A stretch of 9,446 bases of DNA from NCBI GenBank assembly GCA_003514305.1, contig DORE01000128.1:1-9446 (forward strand). The letters run 5' to 3'. Made by a program: the position numbers and the translations under genes. Positions within the stretch are counted from its first letter, which is position 1; each line of letters begins with the position of its first letter. The notes under the pieces were generated by a model. It searched no databases, had not been told where the DNA came from, and was given only the letters and a program-made list of their open reading frames with translations. Origin of the DNA: Gammaproteobacteria bacterium. GTDB taxonomy: Bacteria; Pseudomonadota; Gammaproteobacteria; Pseudomonadales; Pseudohongiellaceae. Positions 1 to 6,823 of this stretch are shown here, one piece after another.

Positions 1-380
1 TTTTTCTGCCGAGATGGAAGTGGACTCTGGCAGTGATCAGCGGAGGAGTGGTCCCGTTTTGCCTGGCACTGGCATACGCTGGTCTGGTGTTGTCTCAAAT
101 CTTGGTATGGCCAGATGGCGGCGGGTTTAGTTCGGTTAAGGAAGTGGCCGTTCTGTTCGAAAACCCCTACATGTTGACAGCGGGATGGGTTCACTATCTG
201 GCCTTCGATCTGTTTGTCGGTTGCTGGGAAGCACAGGACTCACAAAAGCATAAAATCCCTCATATATTGGTCGCGCCCTGTTTGCTACTCACTTTTCTGC
301 TAGGACCTGTAGGTCTCGTTTGTTATTTGATCGTTCGATTTTTCGCGGCCAAGCAATTGACCGTGTTTGAATATTCATGA
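1..380 (+). CDS. ABA4-like (DUF4281) integral membrane protein, 5' end missing
   Basis: The reading frame is open from the left edge (first full codon at position 3) to the TGA at 378-380, giving 125 visible residues. A GTG at 33 is not the likely start, because the residues before it (FLPRWKWTLAV) fit the family; about 20-25 N-terminal residues probably lie outside the window. Family hallmarks are the run around GWVHYLAFDLFVG in the middle, the following IPHILVAPCLLLTFLLGP, and hydrophobic segments that suggest three visible membrane spans. The plant homologue ABA4 is needed for neoxanthin formation; bacterial members have no firmly established reaction, so a pigment or lipid role here is speculation. 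The stop overlaps the next start (ATGA), so the two genes are probably translated together. Family assignment is from recalled conserved motifs. Confidence 0.82.
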   Translation, partial: FLPRWKWTLAVISGGVVPFCLALAYAGLVLSQILVWPDGGGFSSVKEVAVLFENPYMLTAGWVHYLAFDLFVGCWEAQDSQKHKIPHILVAPCLLLTFLLGPVGLVCYLIVRFFAAKQLTVFEYS

Positions 381-1231
381 CTGCAGTAAGCCTAGTTAGT
401 GGGACGGGGTCTGTTCCCTATCTCAAGGTTGGCGGAGAGGGAGATACTCTGTTCTTCGCGCATGCCAATGGCTATCCACCTCTGGCCTATCGGTCCTTGC
501 TGGGGCCTCTTACGCAATCACATACGGTGATCGCCGGACTGCATCGTCCGTTATGGCCGAAGCCTGATTCACCAAATTCATTACGGTCCTGGCGGGTATT
601 TAGCGCGGATGTCGAGTCGCTTCTCGCACCGCGGGAGCAGGCGGTCTTCGGCATGGGGCACTCGATGGGCACTGCCGCGCTGATTTCTGCTGCGGCCCGC
701 CAGCCCAAGCTGTTCAAGGGTCTGATCTTAATCGAGCCGGTTCTGGTACCAGCGTCCTACTGCTGGTCTTTACGGTTGTTCAAGCCGCTTGTTCGCAGGA
801 CGCTGCCACTTGTGCGACGTACACTCGCTCGGCAACAGGAGTGGCAGAGTCGACAACAGGCCTTTGATCATTTCCGGCCGAAAGCCGTGTTTAAGCGTAT
901 TGGCGACGATGCGCTTTGGGACTACGTGAACTACGGCCTCATTGAGCGCGAGGACGGGCAGTTTGAGCTAGCTTTTTCCCGAGAGTGGGAAGCTGCATGT
1001 TATTTAAATGTGCAGAACATATGGCCCTTACTGGATAAGCTGGAGATACCAATTTTGGCTATAAGGGGTGAGCGCTCCAACGTCCTCAGTCAGCGCTCGT
1101 GGCAGCGGTGGCGTGCAAAGTCACCGCAGCATCGCTACGAGGAAATTGCCGGGACTGGCCATTTGGTGCCGTTCGAGCGACCTCAGGACATTTTAGAATT
1201 AGTATCTGCTTGGTTGGGCGAACATAACTAA
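377..1231 (+). CDS. alpha/beta hydrolase fold protein
   Basis: This 284-residue protein has the alpha/beta hydrolase layout without a signal peptide, so it is probably cytoplasmic. HANGYP at 29-34 lies where the oxyanion loop is expected. The nucleophile elbow is GHSMG at 94-98 with Ser96, and the C-terminal catalytic histidine is His262 in GTGHLVPFERP. The acid of the triad is unclear: the loop after the sixth or seventh strand reads IRGERSNVL (229-237), with Asn235 where homologues as I recall them have Asp, so Glu120 (LIEP) or Glu232 may serve instead. The lid region (about 128-165) is arginine-rich and contains a tandem PLVRRTL repeat. The ATG overlaps the upstream stop and has no strong ribosome binding site, which suggests translational coupling to the ABA4-like gene. 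The substrate is unknown; an esterase, lipase or lactonase are all possible. Confidence 0.88.
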   Translation: MTAVSLVSGTGSVPYLKVGGEGDTLFFAHANGYPPLAYRSLLGPLTQSHTVIAGLHRPLWPKPDSPNSLRSWRVFSADVESLLAPREQAVFGMGHSMGTAALISAAARQPKLFKGLILIEPVLVPASYCWSLRLFKPLVRRTLPLVRRTLARQQEWQSRQQAFDHFRPKAVFKRIGDDALWDYVNYGLIEREDGQFELAFSREWEAACYLNVQNIWPLLDKLEIPILAIRGERSNVLSQRSWQRWRAKSPQHRYEEIAGTGHLVPFERPQDILELVSAWLGEHN

Positions 1232-1382
1232 GGCGCCTGAGTGCAGTAGGCTAATCTCTTCGGGGTCACTCGCGGCGAAATTTTATTAATGGTGTTGCTT
1301 CCTTTGTTATCTTCATCGCTTAAGTTGCGGAATCGATCCTTGCATATTGTCTCTTTGCTTTTCCACTGTTCCCGATCCTGAT

Positions 1383-1411
1383 TTGACAGAAATATATCAA
1401 AATGATATCAA
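1383..1411 (+). promoter_or_regulatory. Probable sigma-70 promoter of the SPFH-RHH operon
   Basis: A perfect -35 hexamer TTGACA (1383-1388) is followed after 17 bp by TATCAA (1406-1411), which matches four of six positions of the -10 consensus. This would start transcription near 1418, about 70 bases before the SPFH start codon. The -10 lies inside a periodic repeat, so a bound repressor would block polymerase. It is called from the sequence only. Confidence 0.6.
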
Positions 1412-1421
1412 AATGATCGGA
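1392..1421. repeat. 11-bp-period operator-like repeat centred on TGATATCA
   Basis: Three 8-bp boxes follow each other at 11-bp steps: ATATATCA (1392-1399), TGATATCA (1403-1410, a perfect palindrome) and TGATCGGA (1414-1421), each separated by AAA. Put another way, ATATCAAAATG is repeated exactly at 1394-1404 and 1405-1415. The boxes cover the promoter spacer and -10. Arc-type ribbon-helix-helix dimers bind neighbouring subsites about one helical turn apart, and such a protein is encoded as the second gene of this operon, so an autoregulatory operator is inferred. Confidence 0.6.
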
Positions 1422-1476
1422 TTGCCTCGGCAAGAGACCGGCGCAAATGATTTCCCTACTATTGCTTGAGTCCACC

Positions 1477-1484
1477 GGGAGGTG
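1477..1484 (+). promoter_or_regulatory. Shine-Dalgarno that fixes the SPFH start
   Basis: GGGAGGTG ends four bases before the ATG at 1489. The in-frame ATG at 1447 has no comparable site, and the 14 residues it would add do not look like family sequence. The shorter start is therefore preferred. Confidence 0.8.
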
Positions 1485-1488
1485 TTTT

Positions 1489-2352
1489 ATGATAGAAGAA
1501 CGTGAAGCCGCATCTTACAACGGTTATAAGGCGATTGGTGTCTTGCTGTTCCTCACATTGGCGACACCAGTAGCGATAGGGATTTTGCCAATGATGTTGA
1601 AAATTCCTTTGGCTCTTTTCTGGCTGCTGGTTCTAGCATGTTGGGTGGGGTTTTTTATGGTCGCGCCTAATCAGGGTCGGGTACTTCAGCTTTTCGGCAG
1701 ATACGTGGGAAGTGAGCGGAGCGAAGGCTTACACTGGGCGAACCCGCTTTACATGAAGAAGAAAGTGTCGCTCAGGGTAAGAAACTTCGAATCTGGCACG
1801 CTCAAGGTCAATGATAGCAGTGGAAACCCAATTGACATCGCGGCAGTCGTTGTTTGGAAAGTTGTTGATACCGCCGAGGCACTTTTCGAAGTGGATGACT
1901 ATGAAAACTATGTGCAGATACAGAGCGAAGCAGCGCTGCGGAATTTAGCAACAACCCACCCTTATGATAGCTACGGTGAGGAAGGACAGGATTTTTGCTT
2001 ACGTGGTAGTCCGGAAGAGGTGGCTGCACTGCTTAAGACTGAAGTTCAGAACCGCCTTAGCAAGGCGGGTGTAGAAGTAATCGAGGCCCGCCTCAGCCAT
2101 CTGGCTTACGCTCCAGAAATTGCAAATGCCATGTTGCAAAGACAGCAGGCATCTGCAATCGTCGCAGCTCGAGAAAAAATTGTCGAGGGTGCGGTTGGAA
2201 TGGTAGACCTGGCCCTGAGTCGGTTAGCTGATCAGCATATTGTTTCTTTGGATGAGGAGCGAAAAGCTGCCATGGTCAGTAATTTGCTGGTGGTGCTGTG
2301 CGGAGAGCATGCGGCGTCGCCGGTGGTCAATACAGGAAGCCTCTACACTTAG
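1489..2352 (+). CDS. SPFH/band-7 domain membrane protein
   Basis: Starting at ATG 1489 the protein has 287 residues. Two hydrophobic segments (about 15-37 and 40-58) anchor it in the membrane. The band-7 domain follows (about 58-215), with recognisable stretches VAPNQGRVLQLFGRYVG (58-74), GLHWANPL (80-87), VNDSSGNPIDIAAVVVWKV (107-125) and the helical part ending AMLQRQQASAIVAAREKIVEGA (214-235). SPFH proteins form oligomeric membrane-associated scaffolds, often linked to proteases or membrane microdomains; this two-TM subtype has no defined role that I know of. It forms an apparent operon with the ribbon-helix-helix gene 63 bp downstream, a pairing I recall as recurrent in Proteobacteria. 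An upstream promoter and operator-like repeat suggest tight control. Confidence 0.9.
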   Translation: MIEEREAASYNGYKAIGVLLFLTLATPVAIGILPMMLKIPLALFWLLVLACWVGFFMVAPNQGRVLQLFGRYVGSERSEGLHWANPLYMKKKVSLRVRNFESGTLKVNDSSGNPIDIAAVVVWKVVDTAEALFEVDDYENYVQIQSEAALRNLATTHPYDSYGEEGQDFCLRGSPEEVAALLKTEVQNRLSKAGVEVIEARLSHLAYAPEIANAMLQRQQASAIVAAREKIVEGAVGMVDLALSRLADQHIVSLDEERKAAMVSNLLVVLCGEHAASPVVNTGSLYT

Positions 2353-2415
2353 AACCTTTCTGTCTCGAGAGTTAGCAAGTTGTAGATTGATAGACGACCT
2401 GAAATTTTGATTCTA

Positions 2416-2607
2416 ATGAATAGAAAAACTTTCCCTTTGAGAGTTCATCCAGATATTTTTGAGGCCGTGCAAAAGTGGGCAAACGATGATTTGCGCAGCA
2501 TCAATGCTCAGATCGAGTTTGTTCTGAGAGAGTCGCTGGCTAAAGCGGGACGCCTCGAGCGCTCGCTTCCCGACGGTTCTGGTCAAAAGGAAAGACTTGA
2601 AGACTGA
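2416..2607 (+). CDS. Arc-family ribbon-helix-helix DNA-binding protein
   Basis: A 63-residue protein from ATG 2416; a TTG at 2407 would add only three residues and is not favoured. The short beta strand KTFPLRV (4-10) is the DNA-contacting ribbon, helix A is about PDIFEAVQKWANDDLR (12-27) and helix B about SINAQIEFVLRESLAKAGR (28-46), which matches the ribbon-helix-helix fold of Arc/MetJ-type repressors. The C-terminal 17 residues are polar and probably disordered. No strong ribosome binding site is visible. It lies 63 bp after the SPFH gene with no promoter evident between, so it is probably cotranscribed. The inferred role is a dimeric repressor of its own operon, acting at the TGATATCA-type repeats at 1392-1421. 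A toxin-antitoxin partner is not seen. Confidence 0.85.
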   Translation: MNRKTFPLRVHPDIFEAVQKWANDDLRSINAQIEFVLRESLAKAGRLERSLPDGSGQKERLED

Positions 2608-2834
2608 TAGCGATTTTCATATGGGTTTGTACGATAAAGCTTGTGCTGGGCAATCATGGCTTTTGCGATTACGACTTAATAAATAGTTGGTAGATCAGTG
2701 GTGTACATGCTTCCATGATTTAGGCCCTATATAACTGCGGCCAATTAATATTCCAGAGAGGTTCGATTGACAAAGATTCTGCTGGACCTTTCGTTTTGCA
2801 ATCAGACTGAAGGTATGGCGAAGGCCTGATTCCT

Positions 2835-4163
2835 TTGATAAATAATTTCCCCCTTGCTTACCGCCAGGTAATTGAGCTCGCTTGGCCTTTCATCCTCGCC
2901 AATGCAGCGGTGCCGGTTCTGGGGCTGGTAGATACGGCGGTAATCGGCAATTTAGGGTCTGCCCAGGACCTCGGAGCTGTTGCTTTCGGTGCGTTGATTT
3001 TCTCGTTTGTGTACTGGGGATTCGGCTTTCTTCGGATGGGTACGACCGGATTTGTAGCACAGGCGGCCGGGGACTCAGATCATCTTGAAGCGCGGGCGGT
3101 GCTTGGGCGTGCTTTGCTCCTTGCTGTTGCATTGGGGTGCCTCATCATGGCCCTTCAGTTGCCCATTCAGTGGTTGGCATTCACAATTTTGACTGGCAGC
3201 GACGACGTGGAACAGATTGCTCAGCTGTACTTTTCTATTCGTATCTGGGGTGCCCCTGCGACCCTGATGGGTTTTGTAGGAGCAGGATTCCTCATAGGGA
3301 TGGGGTACAGCAAAATATTTTTATCGCTACAGGCCTTTCTTAACGGATTGAATATTGTGCTTGATGTCCTGCTCGCAGGGGTTCTTGGTCTGGGCGCTGC
3401 CGGAATTGCTCTAGGCACAGTCATCTCGGAATGGAGCACAGTGATACTTGGCGCAGTTGTTATGTTTAGGATTATGCGTAACACCAGTTTGCCGGGTGAG
3501 ACCTTCTGGCCACTAGAAAAAATACTTGACTACAATAAGCTCGTTGAGTTGCTGCGTGCCAATTTGGATATTATGATCAGAACTCTGTTGTTAGTTTTCT
3601 CGTTCGCTTTCTTCACCAATCAAGCAGCAAAATTCGGGGATATTGCCCTGGCAGCTAATCATATTTTGTTGCAGATCATTGCATTCAGTGCATTCTTTCT
3701 GGATGGATTTGCTTTTGCTGCTGAAGGCTTGGTGGGCAGGGCTGTTGGAGCACGTGATTCGTTGCTATTTATGGCCGCTGTAAAACGCACTAGTTTGCTG
3801 GCAGCGATGTCTGCGGTAATCCTGGCCTGTTTGGTTTTAATTTTTGGGCCTGACCTTATTGCTGTGCTTACGGATTTGGCTGCCGTTCGGGAGGCGGCTT
3901 CAAGTCTAACGTATGTTGCAGCGATCTACATCCTTATGTCCGTCGCAGCGTTTCAGTTAGATGGTATTTTTATAGGCGCATCCTGTACGCGGCAAATGCG
4001 TCGTGGCGCTATTCAGTCTGTAGTGCTTTTCTTGTTGGCTTGCTGGTTGCTCGCGCCCAGATATGGCATTTTGGGGTTGTGGTGGGCCATGATTGCCTTT
4101 GTCATCCTCAGAGCAGTGGTGCTATTTCGTTTTTTCCCGCAAATGTTGGCAAGACTGCAATGA
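2835..4163 (+). CDS. MATE family efflux transporter, DinF-like
   Basis: A 442-residue polytopic inner-membrane protein with about twelve hydrophobic segments, the usual MATE length. The N-terminal helix has GLVDTAVIGNLG (30-41) with Asp33, an acidic residue conserved in the DinF subgroup and implicated in cation coupling. YWGFGFLRMGTTGFVAQA (60-77) is a second subgroup signature, and the second half repeats the fold (RANLDIMIRTLLL, LDGFAFAAEGLVGRAVGAR). MATE proteins export cationic or hydrophobic compounds in exchange for H+ or Na+; the substrate cannot be read here. The start is TTG 2835: no ATG in this frame precedes the conserved first helix, the frame is closed by TGA at 2808, and GAAGG at 2820-2824 can serve as ribosome binding site. 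It stands alone, with 227 bp upstream, and ends 30 bp from the convergent DUF3301 gene. Confidence 0.93.
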   Translation: MINNFPLAYRQVIELAWPFILANAAVPVLGLVDTAVIGNLGSAQDLGAVAFGALIFSFVYWGFGFLRMGTTGFVAQAAGDSDHLEARAVLGRALLLAVALGCLIMALQLPIQWLAFTILTGSDDVEQIAQLYFSIRIWGAPATLMGFVGAGFLIGMGYSKIFLSLQAFLNGLNIVLDVLLAGVLGLGAAGIALGTVISEWSTVILGAVVMFRIMRNTSLPGETFWPLEKILDYNKLVELLRANLDIMIRTLLLVFSFAFFTNQAAKFGDIALAANHILLQIIAFSAFFLDGFAFAAEGLVGRAVGARDSLLFMAAVKRTSLLAAMSAVILACLVLIFGPDLIAVLTDLAAVREAASSLTYVAAIYILMSVAAFQLDGIFIGASCTRQMRRGAIQSVVLFLLACWLLAPRYGILGLWWAMIAFVILRAVVLFRFFPQMLARLQ

Positions 4164-4193
4164 CTCACCGGCAGTAGAAAGGAAATCTGGTCA

Positions 4194-4529
4194 CTAGTGG
4201 GGATCATCCGTCGTCCTGGGCATTAGATAAGGATCGAAGTAAAGATTGACTGTCTTAAATCCATGCAGAGTGATTGACCCTTGATGCCTCGCTTCACCTG
4301 TGCTGGTGAATTCAAATCTATAGTGTCGCCTCAAGATCAGATTGCCAGCCTGGCTGCGAACAAGCGACAAGCCGCTGAGCATCAGAGTTTGGTCCAGCAA
4401 CTGCAAATGTTCTGCTGCGCAGCGACGCTGGACACTGTCGATCGCCAAGCGCTTTATTTTGTCGCTCTGCCACCAAAAACTGGTAACTGCCGCCAGCAGA
4501 GTCAGGAAAAAAATAGCCTCCAAAGACAT
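4194..4529 (-). CDS. DUF3301 domain protein with one N-terminal membrane anchor
   Basis: This 111-residue protein opens with a single hydrophobic stretch (about LEAIFFLTLLAAVTSFWW, 3-20). The remainder carries the DUF3301 pattern: a charged helix with C37 in RRCAAEHLQLLDQT (35-48), then strands ending in RRHYRFEFTSTGEARHQGSI (67-86). The function of the family is unknown; topology suggests a membrane-anchored protein with its body on one face. No clear ribosome binding site precedes the ATG. It lies 97 bp downstream of the ketoacyl synthase on the same strand and may be its operon partner or an independent unit, as the gap contains a weak hairpin. Confidence 0.82.
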   Translation of the reverse strand: MSLEAIFFLTLLAAVTSFWWQSDKIKRLAIDSVQRRCAAEHLQLLDQTLMLSGLSLVRSQAGNLILRRHYRFEFTSTGEARHQGSITLHGFKTVNLYFDPYLMPRTTDDPH

Positions 4530-4577
4530 CAGGGTACCGGCAGTGGCTGATATCTACCGCGTTGGCCATGGCGTATA

Positions 4578-4600
4578 AGAAAAGATGCGTGCGCTTTTCT
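4578..4600 (-). terminator. Weak hairpin between the ketoacyl synthase and DUF3301 genes
   Basis: AGAAAAG (4578-4584) and CTTTTCT (4594-4600) form a 7-bp stem around a 9-base loop. Read on the minus strand it follows the synthase stop by about 27 bases. The stem is AT-rich with no clean T tract after it, so as a terminator it would be weak. An outer inverted pair, ATATCTA (4550-4556) with TAGATAT (4600-4606), partly encloses it. Confidence 0.28.
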
Positions 4601-4626
4601 AGATATTCGTGGCCGAGAAGGATTCA

Positions 4627-5712
4627 TTAGCCGGCTCGATCGTGCTCTTTGTAGCGCTTAATGTGCGGCGCTAGGATCTCGAGTGCAGTTTTGTTGCAGG
4701 GAGGCAGCTCGGCATCAGAATGAGAAAGCGGTTCAACCCGCTCCCCCCAGCGTATGAGGCCAGCACCCCAGGTAAGTCCCGCGCCGAAAGTGGCAGACAA
4801 AATATAGTCGCCTGGTGCCACGCGCCCCTCTTCAATTGCCTCAGTCAAGCCCACTGGTATAGTGCCAGCTGAAGTATTGCCGTACTTGTGCACGTTCACG
4901 AAGACTTTGCTCTCATCGACGCCGACGCGCTTCGCCAGCGCATCTAGAATACGTTTATTCGCTTGATGAGGCACCACCAGATTGACGTCTTTAATTTTCA
5001 GGTTAGACCTTTCGAGTACATCTGCGCAAGCCTTTGCCATGCTTTTTACGGCGCGTTTAAATACTTCTTGGCCCTCGAAGTTCCAACCTGAGTACAGGAA
5101 ATCTGACGATAATCGCGAATAGGCGGAGCCAAGGTTCGTAATCTGTATGGCGTATTTTGCGTCTGCCTCGCAACCGATTTTGGCTGATAAAAGGCCTACG
5201 GGCTGATCGGATGCCTCCAAGATGACCGCGCCGCAAGCATCGCCAAATAAAACGGCCACGTCCCGACGTGCCCAGTTCATGTAGTGCGAGATAAATTCGC
5301 CTCCGATAACTAGCACTTTTTGATGGGCGCCTGTGCGAATAAGATTTGTGCCAATATGCAATCCGTATAAGAAGCCGGTGCAGGCGGAATTGATATCTAG
5401 AGCGGCAGCGTTTCTCGCGCCGAGCGCATCTGCAATAAGTGAGGCAGTGTTTGGACACATGGAATCGGCTGTGAGACTGCCAAGCAGGATGAGGTCAAGC
5501 TCACTCGGATCGAGATTGGCGGCTGCCAGAGCACGCCGGGCGGCAACCAGGGCCATGTCAGAAAAATTACAATGACAGATGCGCCGCTCTTTGATGCCGG
5601 TCCTGGAGGTGATCCACTCGTCTGAAGTTTCCATGAAAGTGGCCAGATCATCGTTGCTCAGGACCGCAGGTGGTACACATTTACCCCAGCCAGTGATTTC
5701 AGCGTATTGCAT
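4627..5712 (-). CDS. Beta-ketoacyl-ACP synthase III (FabH-like) with C-terminal extension
   Basis: This 361-residue thiolase-fold enzyme is expected to catalyse decarboxylative condensation of an acyl thioester with malonyl-ACP. The Cys-His-Asn triad of FabH is intact: Cys111 in NSACTGF, His249 in VVPHQANKR and Asn279 in YGNTSAGTIP. Other family marks are SDEWITSRTGIKERR (30-44), FGDACGAVILE (156-166) and FGAGLTWGAGLIRWG (309-323). A usual FabH (E. coli, 317 residues) ends soon after that last motif; here about 38 residues follow, including LPPCNKTALEILAPHIKRY. AAGGAG (5718-5723 on the plus strand) sits five bases before the ATG. No plsX, fabD, fabG or acpP flanks it, so it is probably not the housekeeping fabH; a role in priming from medium-chain or other acyl-CoA, like the extra KAS III enzymes of Pseudomonas, is inference. 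Confidence 0.92.
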   Translation of the reverse strand: MQYAEITGWGKCVPPAVLSNDDLATFMETSDEWITSRTGIKERRICHCNFSDMALVAARRALAAANLDPSELDLILLGSLTADSMCPNTASLIADALGARNAAALDINSACTGFLYGLHIGTNLIRTGAHQKVLVIGGEFISHYMNWARRDVAVLFGDACGAVILEASDQPVGLLSAKIGCEADAKYAIQITNLGSAYSRLSSDFLYSGWNFEGQEVFKRAVKSMAKACADVLERSNLKIKDVNLVVPHQANKRILDALAKRVGVDESKVFVNVHKYGNTSAGTIPVGLTEAIEEGRVAPGDYILSATFGAGLTWGAGLIRWGERVEPLSHSDAELPPCNKTALEILAPHIKRYKEHDRAG

Positions 5713-5891
5713 CCATTCTCCTTTTTCGCAGTGCTCTAATTTGCCACTCTGAGTTCGGGGCTTAGGTTTTTCGGTCGATAGTAAAGGCTTGTTGGCACTG
5801 CTTATTTTGTTATTCTGGCGGGCCCTGGGTCGAGAACTTTAGGGAATAAAAATAATACTCCATTTTATCGTGACTAGATAGGTTTTGAACT

Positions 5892-5914
5892 GTCGCCTTA
5901 AGGCTGACGTTTTT
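5892..5914 (+). terminator. Terminator-like hairpin in the DUF547 leader (possible attenuator)
   Basis: GTC-GCC-TTAA-GGC-T-GAC (5892-5908) folds into a 6-bp stem with one bulged T and a four-base loop, and TTTTT follows at 5910-5914. Its core GCCTTAAGGC (5895-5904) is a perfect palindrome. It lies 34 bp before the DUF547 ATG, on the same strand, with no plus-strand gene upstream to terminate. It could be an attenuator, the end of a short RNA, or chance. Confidence 0.33.
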
Positions 5915-5948
5915 CCCGAGTGATAAGTTTTTGTGCGTATCTGAGCCC

Positions 5949-6764
5949 ATGAAGTCGATCAAGTATTTACTGTCAGCCAGTCTCCTCTCATGCGTTTTGG
6001 CAGCCGGGGCAGCGGGAGGTGAGCAAGGCTTATCGCACCATGTCTGGGACAGTTTGCTTATCCGCTTTGTTAACTCGGAGTCTGACGGAGCAGCAAGTCG
6101 GGTGGACTATGACGGGTTCGCGGAATCAAGGCAGACCTTGTCTGTTTATCTCACTCAATTGGCCTCAACATCAATAGCTGAATTCAAACGCTGGCCTGTT
6201 GCTGAGCAGTTGGCTTTTCTGATCAATGCTTATAACGCCTGGACCGTCGATCTGATTCTTGAACACTATCCGGGGATTGAGTCGATTCGAGATATTGGGT
6301 TTCTGCCGGGTGGAGCATGGCGCCACAGGATGGTGGACCTGTTTGGACAGCGGATATCTCTCAATGGCCTGGAGCATGAAATGATACGCGGTTGGGATCA
6401 CCTTCGGGAGCCCCGCATCCACTTCGCCGTAAACTGCGCGGCAGTTGGTTGTCCGGCGCTTTCAGACCGTGCCTATACCGGAGAAATTCTGGATGAACAA
6501 CTTGAAGATAGTACTCGCCAATTTCTGAAAGACCGGACAAGAAACTATATGCTGCGGGGCGATCTTCACGTGTCTCCTATATTTCGCTGGTACCGAAAAG
6601 ATTTCGAGGATGGTTGGGGTGGATATGAGTCGCTGCCGGAATTTTTGGTCGAATACGGCGAGGCCCTTGGGCTTTCGAATGAGCAGCAGGACGCACTGAT
6701 TGCAGGCCAGATCCGCATCCAGTACAGCCGCTATGATTGGAGTCTTAATTCGCTGGTGAATTGA
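5949..6764 (+). CDS. DUF547 domain protein, exported
   Basis: From ATG 5949 the protein has 271 residues and begins with a signal sequence: Lys2 and Lys5, a hydrophobic run to about residue 20, then AAGAAGG. Cleavage after an Ala-X-Ala site near residues 19-23 is plausible; LLSC (12-15) is a poor lipobox, so a lipoprotein is possible but less likely. A TTG at 5931 would add six residues before the signal and is not favoured. DUF547 hallmarks are AFLINAYNAWTV (89-100), HFAVNCAAVGCP (158-169), FRWYRKDF (212-219) and the closing YDWSLN (262-267). The biochemical function of DUF547 is not known to me; the invariant Asn, Cys and Tyr residues suggest a catalytic site. It is divergent from the ketoacyl synthase gene and appears to be a single-gene unit acting in the periplasm. 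Confidence 0.88.
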   Translation: MKSIKYLLSASLLSCVLAAGAAGGEQGLSHHVWDSLLIRFVNSESDGAASRVDYDGFAESRQTLSVYLTQLASTSIAEFKRWPVAEQLAFLINAYNAWTVDLILEHYPGIESIRDIGFLPGGAWRHRMVDLFGQRISLNGLEHEMIRGWDHLREPRIHFAVNCAAVGCPALSDRAYTGEILDEQLEDSTRQFLKDRTRNYMLRGDLHVSPIFRWYRKDFEDGWGGYESLPEFLVEYGEALGLSNEQQDALIAGQIRIQYSRYDWSLNSLVN

Positions 6765-6807
6765 TCGTAAGATTACAATGTTGCACTCCACAGCTCCGCC
6801 GGGTCTG

Positions 6808-6816
6808 TGATAAACT
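6808..6816 (+). promoter_or_regulatory. Extended -10 promoter element of selC
   Basis: TGATAAACT contains the extended -10 dinucleotide TG, one spacer base and TAAACT (four of six consensus matches). The mature tRNA begins seven bases later, right for a start at or just before its 5' end. The nearest -35-like hexamer, TTGCAC at 6781, is too far away (24 bp), consistent with an extended -10 promoter. Confidence 0.5.
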
Positions 6817-6823
6817 CCGTGCT

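Noticed and set aside
2767..2796. TTGACA before the MATE gene as a sigma-70 promoter
   Set aside because: The -35 is perfect, but no acceptable -10 hexamer occurs at 16-18 bp (the bases there are TTTCGTTT), so it was not annotated.
4281..4578. Open frames on both strands overlapping the DUF3301 gene (plus 4281-4550, plus 4342-4578, minus 4318-4569)
   Set aside because: They are out of frame with a protein that matches DUF3301, and their translations are rich in Cys, Arg and Gln without recognisable motifs.
5057..5651. Frames of 80-133 codons inside the ketoacyl synthase gene
   Set aside because: The synthase frame carries the full catalytic triad; the others are antisense or shifted shadows with arginine-rich, motif-free translations.
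5791..5812. Possible sigma-54 promoter (TTGGCAC) upstream of the DUF547 gene
   Set aside because: The GG and GC dinucleotides are not at the required 10-bp spacing, and no TTGC element follows.
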